From contig JANPWX010000010.1 of assembly GCA_024734555.1 (NCBI GenBank), positions 2,572,777 to 2,636,776 of the forward strand: a DNA stretch of 64,000 bases. Direction: 5' to 3'. The notes below the pieces were generated by a model. It searched no databases, was not told the DNA's origin, and saw nothing but the letters and a program-made list of their open reading frames with translations. Every line of letters begins with the position of its first letter. Position 1 is the stretch's first letter. This DNA is from Trochalopteron elliotii. Its lineage: Eukaryota > Chordata > Aves > Passeriformes > Leiothrichidae. Position numbers and translations under genes: made by a program. Positions 59,991 through 64,000 of the stretch are shown here, piece by piece.

Positions 59991-60376
59991 TGCAGTGCAT
60001 GTTTTAGGTTTTTGAATTTGTATTTGTATTTTGTTATTTGTCTGTACTTGGTATGTCTCTTCCACCCCCCTACCCCTGATGACCCCTGTGGTTTCTCCCT
60101 GGTGCAACCCCACACCCTTCCCTTTCTCCCATTGGTCCGAAGTTTCTTCCCTGTCCAGGCCGATCCCTGGGTACTTAAGAGAGAAACCAAGGCCGAACAG
60201 AGGTTCTGACTTCCGGTTCTGGCTTGCTCTGGCTCCCGAGCACATGCTTTGGCAAGTGCTCTCCTAACACATGGAACCAGGACAGAAATAAACACCTTTT
60301 CCTACCCAAACCAGACCCATTCCTCATTTCCAAGCCTCATCCAAGCTTCCAATGAACAGATTTGGAGGAACTAACA
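59991..60376 (+). mobile_element. LTR related to that at 17666, possibly with some internal sequence
   Basis: It starts TGCAGTGCATG and aligns with the first ~100 bp of 17666-18110 (tttgtatttgta, tctgtacttggtatg, C-runs, ccattgg). AATAAACACC lies at about 60288, and a probable end is AACTAACA at about 60376. The flank is agcgt on the left, with no matching right copy. The next ~160 bp (tggtctgggggctgcttggc onward) could be a remnant of proviral internal sequence. Confidence 0.7.
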
Positions 60377-60545
60377 TCAGAAGGTTATAAATTGGTCTGG
60401 GGGCTGCTTGGCCGGTAAAAGCACCCCCACGGACACGCCAATTTATAGGAGAGCTTTAAGGGGGCTTGCAGAGTGCTCAGTTTTTGCTGGGAATCACCAT
60501 TTCCTCTGCAAAAGCCTTCCACCATCTATAAGCCAGGTTTGGGGT

Positions 60546-61263
60546 TGTATTGGGTTATGTAACCAAAAAAAAATGTTTATTCTATTCCATCTGTTGAAAC
60601 CCATTGGAGAGGTCTTTTCTTTATCTCTTGTAACTCCAGAGGGGAGGGAGCAGGTGCCTTCTGGTAGTGGGCCAGCTGTTAAAACCAGGTGGAACAATGC
60701 TCCTTATCTCTTCCATGACCCATCCACTCTCTTGGGGATATCTTCTGTTAATGGGCCATCAAGGCTTACCAATGACATGACACATTACATCATCCCATTG
60801 TGAGATGCTCCACCCAGTGGGGGGAGCAAACCACTTCCTACCTAGCTAAAAATTTAGACACTAGAACACCAGGCATTCTAGTTTTTCACTGGATTTCCAA
60901 AGGAAGATTGGTCCCCTCTTGTTATTACTGGATGCTTTCTACAGGACCATCTCTACTCCTACAGAACCACATCTGCCAGTCCAGGAGGGCTTACTTTGGA
61001 CTGCTTCCAACACCCTGACCAACAGGGTTGCATTTCTGACTGTGTCAGGGTTTCTAGGATTTTTGTTTGCTTGTTTTTTGTACTACTACATTTGTATTCT
61101 TAATATTCCTAGTAAAGAGCTGTTATTGCTATTCCCAGATCTTTTCCTGAAAGCCTTTAATTGCAAAATTATAATAATTTGGAAGGTGGGGGGGTTTACA
61201 TTCTCCATTCCAAGGGAAACTCTATCTTTCCCTGGCAGATACTTGTCTTCGTAAACAAAGACA
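60546..61263 (+). mobile_element. Solo LTR, 5-bp TSD (ERVL-like family X)
   Basis: A 718-bp block starts TGTATTGGG and ends AACAAAGACA, with perfect ggggt duplications at 60541-60545 and 61264-61268. It is a sister copy of 35374-36122 in the same orientation. It lies about 170 bp right of the LTR at 59991. Confidence 0.9.
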
Positions 61264-61268
61264 GGGGT

Positions 61269-61815
61269 GATGCCTTTTCAGCCCTAAAATCAAGATTTAA
61301 ATGATAAGAAGTGATTACCATTTATTGAAGGTCATCTAGGTGCACTTATAGCAGAGTGCACACAAGATGTAGGGCTCTGTCAGACACTGAAATAGTTCAT
61401 GCCTCAAACACTAATATAAAGTTTTGCCCATTAAAACAAAAACTGTATTAAGAAGCTACGACCAAAGAAGCCTCCCTGAAGATACCTGACTGGGACTTTG
61501 GACTGTAAGTTAAACCGCCTAGACAAGGCTACTGTTCAATCTTCTTGGCCTAGGGAAAAACTGCATGTGATGCAACAAACCCAGAGTCTGTTGTAAGAGA
61601 CAATGGCAAACTCACCCCTCGCCCCTCACCCTGCCCCCTGGTGCATGGGTTTTCCTACCTAGCCTGAGCTATATTAGCTCATTGAATTCTATGCTTTTTG
61701 GGGGATCATCACCCCAAGAAGACCAGCCAAAGAGGATCAATGGAACATTGATGGGATCCATGGAGTAGTGACATATTTATTCTGTCCCTGTCACTCTCTT
61801 TCTGTCCTCCCACCT
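61269..61815. other. Unrecognised stretch, possibly LTR-derived
   Basis: No coding was seen. Text such as gggatcatcaccccaagaag, with AAATAAAACCC beyond the pyrimidine tract at about 62558, hints at an LTR whose 3' part was invaded by the microsatellite. No ends were found. Confidence 0.3.
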
Positions 61816-61819
61816 ATTT

Positions 61820-62192
61820 TCTCTCTCTTTCTTTCTTTCTNNNNNNNNNNNNNNNNNNNNNNNNNNNNNNNNNNNNNNNNNNNNNNNNNNNNNNNNNNNN
61901 NNNNNNNNNNNNNNNNNNNNNNNNNNNNNNNNNNNNNNNNCTTCTTTCCTTCTTTCCTTCTTTCCTTCTTTCTTTCTCGCTCTCTCTTTCTCTCTCTCTT
62001 TCTCTTTCTTTCTTTCTTTCTCGCTCTTTCTTTCTTTCTTTCTTTCTTTCTTTCCTTCTTTCCTTCTTTCTTTCTCACTCTCTCTTTCTCTCTCTCTTTC
62101 TCTTTCTTTCTTTCTTTCTTTCTTTCTCGCTCTCTCTTTCGCTCTCTCTTTCTTTCTCTCTCTTTCTTTCTTTCTTTCTCGCTCTCTCTTTC

Positions 62193-62252
<60 letters not shown>

Positions 62253-62386
62253 TTTCTCTCTCTTTCTCTCTCTGTTTCTCCCTCTCTTTCTCCCTCTCTT
62301 TCTTTCTCACTCTCTCTTTCTCTCTCTCTTTCTTTCTCTTTCTCTTTCTTTCTTTCTTTCTCGCTCTCTCTTTCTCTCTCTTTCTC

Positions 62387-62454
<68 letters not shown>

Positions 62455-62544
62455 TTTCTCTCTCTCTTTCTCTCTCTCTGTTTCTCCCTCTCTTTCTCTC
62501 TCTCTTTCTTTCTTTTTCTTTCTTTCTCTCTCTTTCTCTCTCTG
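61820..62544. repeat. (TTTC)n-type pyrimidine tract with assembly gap
   Basis: About 625 sequenced bases of nearly pure C/T on the plus strand (TTTC, TTCC and TCTC mixtures) surround the gap. The pattern cycles through sub-blocks such as ctcgctctctctttct. Long frames on both strands here are compositional. Confidence 0.95.
61841..61940. other. Assembly gap, 100 Ns
   Basis: Exactly 100 Ns inside the pyrimidine tract. A round 100 usually marks a gap of unknown size, so the real tract length is unknown. Confidence 0.98.
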
Positions 62545-62714
62545 TCATATTTACTATCAAATAAAACCCATAGTATTGTCACTGGCATATGGTCTCGTTG
62601 GCACCTTAATTTGGTCAGAGGCATTTCTAAGAACTTTAGCAATTGGATCAGGCTCTCACACTTTCCTAAGTTTAGCAAATTAACATAATTTGACAAGAAT
62701 AATTTGACATTTGA

Positions 62715-62940
62715 TTGACAAGAATCTCTTGTTAGAAGTACAGTTAATGAAGTAATTCCCTCTCTTGGTTTGGCCGTCTACTGAAGCCTCTCCCTTGCTT
62801 CTGGCCCGACATTGTTTATGTCTAAATACATGGGAAACTGAGATGGCCTTATTCACTGAAGACGCAAGATTAGAATAAGAAATGTGTTTTTCTAACAAAG
62901 TACTGAAGTTAGGTAAGAAACTATATAACTATACTAATAA
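62715..62940 (+). repeat. LTR-like interspersed repeat, copy 2, left half
   Basis: Aligns with 11491-11705. It continues at 63703 after a CR1 insertion. Confidence 0.7.
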
Positions 62941-62941
62941 C

Positions 62942-63696
62942 CCCCTTCAACATTATGGGCTGGGGACAGTGTGGCTGGACAGTGCCCAGGCAGAAAGGGA
63001 CCTGGGGGTACTGGTCAACAGCTAACTGAACATGAGCCAACAGTTTGCCCTTGTGGCCAAGAGGGCCAATGCAATCCTGGCCTGTATCAGGAATAGTGTG
63101 ACCAGCAGGACCAGAGAGGTCATTCTTTCCCTGTACTTGGTACTGGTGAGGCCACACCTTGTGTGCTGTGTCCAGTTCTGGGCCCCTCAGTTTAGGAAGG
63201 ATGTTGAGATGCTTGAGCGCATCCAGAGGAGGGCAACAAGGCTGGTGAGGGGATTGGAACACAAGCCCTGTGAGGAATGACTGAGGGAGCTGGGGTTGTT
63301 TAGCCTGGAGAAAAGGAGACTCAGGGGTGACCTTATCGCTCTCTACAACTTCCTGAAAGGTGGTTGTAGTCAGGTGGGGGGTTGGTCTCTTTCTGGTCTC
63401 TGAGTTTCTCAGGAAGCAACTGACAGAACAAGAGGACACAGTCTTAAGCTGCTTCAAGGGAAATATAGGTTGGATATTAGGAAAAAGTTTTTTTACAGAA
63501 AGAGTGATAAAGTACTGGAATTGCCTGCCCAGGGAGGTGGTGGAGTTGCCATCCCTGGATATATTTTAAAAAAGACTGGATATGGCACTCAGTGCCATAG
63601 CTTAATTGAGGTGTTAGGGCATGGGTTGAATTCAACGATCTTGAAGGTCTCTTCCAACCTAGTGATTCTGTGATTCTGTGATTCTGTGATTCTATA
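62942..63696 (+). mobile_element. CR1 LINE 3' end, about 750 bp
   Basis: Plus strand, from ORF2's last part ([20 protein letters not shown], then [31 protein letters not shown]) through the 3' UTR (ctgcccagggaggtggtgga) to four tandem gattctgt-type octamers at 63663-63695. It is well preserved and looks younger than the other CR1s here. It splits an older LTR-like repeat. Confidence 0.95.
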
Positions 63697-63702
63697 CAAT
63701 AA

Positions 63703-63767
63703 TAGCCTACAGAGCTATGAATATATGAAAAATATACAAAAAGCAAAAATATTTTGGCATCAAGACA
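63703..63767 (+). repeat. LTR-like interspersed repeat, copy 2, right half
   Basis: Reads cctacagagctatgaatata through ttttggcatca, matching 11705-11765. Confidence 0.75.
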
Positions 63768-64000
63768 AAACTAACTTTTTTTTTTTGTCAAAAGCAATTG
63801 TTTAAACACACACACCAACACACACAACTCCTCAGCCCCTTTTCCCTGGTTGTTACAAGAAATATAAGTACAGGTGATGTGAGTGACAAAGCATTTTAGA
63901 CAGAAGACAGGGGCACAGCATTTCAGTAATCTGTTCAGGTTACTTAAGGGCCTCCCTAGAACTGTACCTGAGCCACTCAATGACTTCAAGTGGTTCTGTT
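63768..64000. other. Window end, unrecognised
   Basis: A T-run and a short CACA run; nothing else was seen. Confidence 0.5.

Noticed and set aside
61768..62688. Long open frames of 306 codons (plus) and 177/161 codons (minus) rich in S/F/L or K/E/R
   Set aside because: They are produced by the TTTC-type simple repeat and run through the 100-N gap; not genes.

Overview
This window looks like intergenic or heterochromatic DNA from a bird, probably a songbird. The main sign is CR1 LINE debris ending in the avian octamer tails (ATTCTATG-type or GATTCTGT-type repeats). Alongside it lie many LTRs of several endogenous retrovirus (ERV) classes. No host protein-coding gene, tRNA, rRNA or CRISPR array could be supported. 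Every reading frame with recognisable protein content belongs to a decayed retrovirus or a CR1 element. The species call is inference from repeat content alone.

Layout. 1-5.39 kb: a class II (betaretrovirus-like) ERV on the minus strand, cut by the window edge. It has a 5' LTR, a tRNA-Trp type primer site, gag (MA, CA, NC), dUTPase, protease and reverse transcriptase. A complete solo LTR sits in its RT with a perfect 6-bp target duplication, and a second LTR-like insert lies in gag. 5.4-17.6 kb: mostly unrecognised AT-rich DNA with a CR1 3' end, a CR1 RT fragment and a few LTR candidates. 17.67-18.94 kb: two solo LTRs. 20.97-27.7 kb: a class I (gammaretrovirus-like) provirus on the plus strand with 5' LTR, Pro-like primer site, duplicated leader, gag, protease, RT, RNase H and the start of integrase. 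It ends abruptly with no env or 3' LTR. 28-42 kb: CR1 fragments (one internally deleted), LTRs and unrecognised sequence. 42.25-44.64 kb: a 5'-truncated CR1 with endonuclease and RT remnants. 45-53.7 kb: further solo LTRs. 57.4-61.3 kb: a dense LTR cluster with nesting. 61.8-62.55 kb: a long TTTC-type pyrimidine tract holding a 100-N assembly gap. 62.7-63.8 kb: an LTR-like repeat split by a CR1 insertion.

The elements do not form a working system. All retroviral genes carry stops, frameshifts or insertions. What the window offers is insertion history: several elements are bounded to the base by target-site duplications, and nested insertions give relative ages. I found no convincing new biological system; the points that merit a second look are structural.
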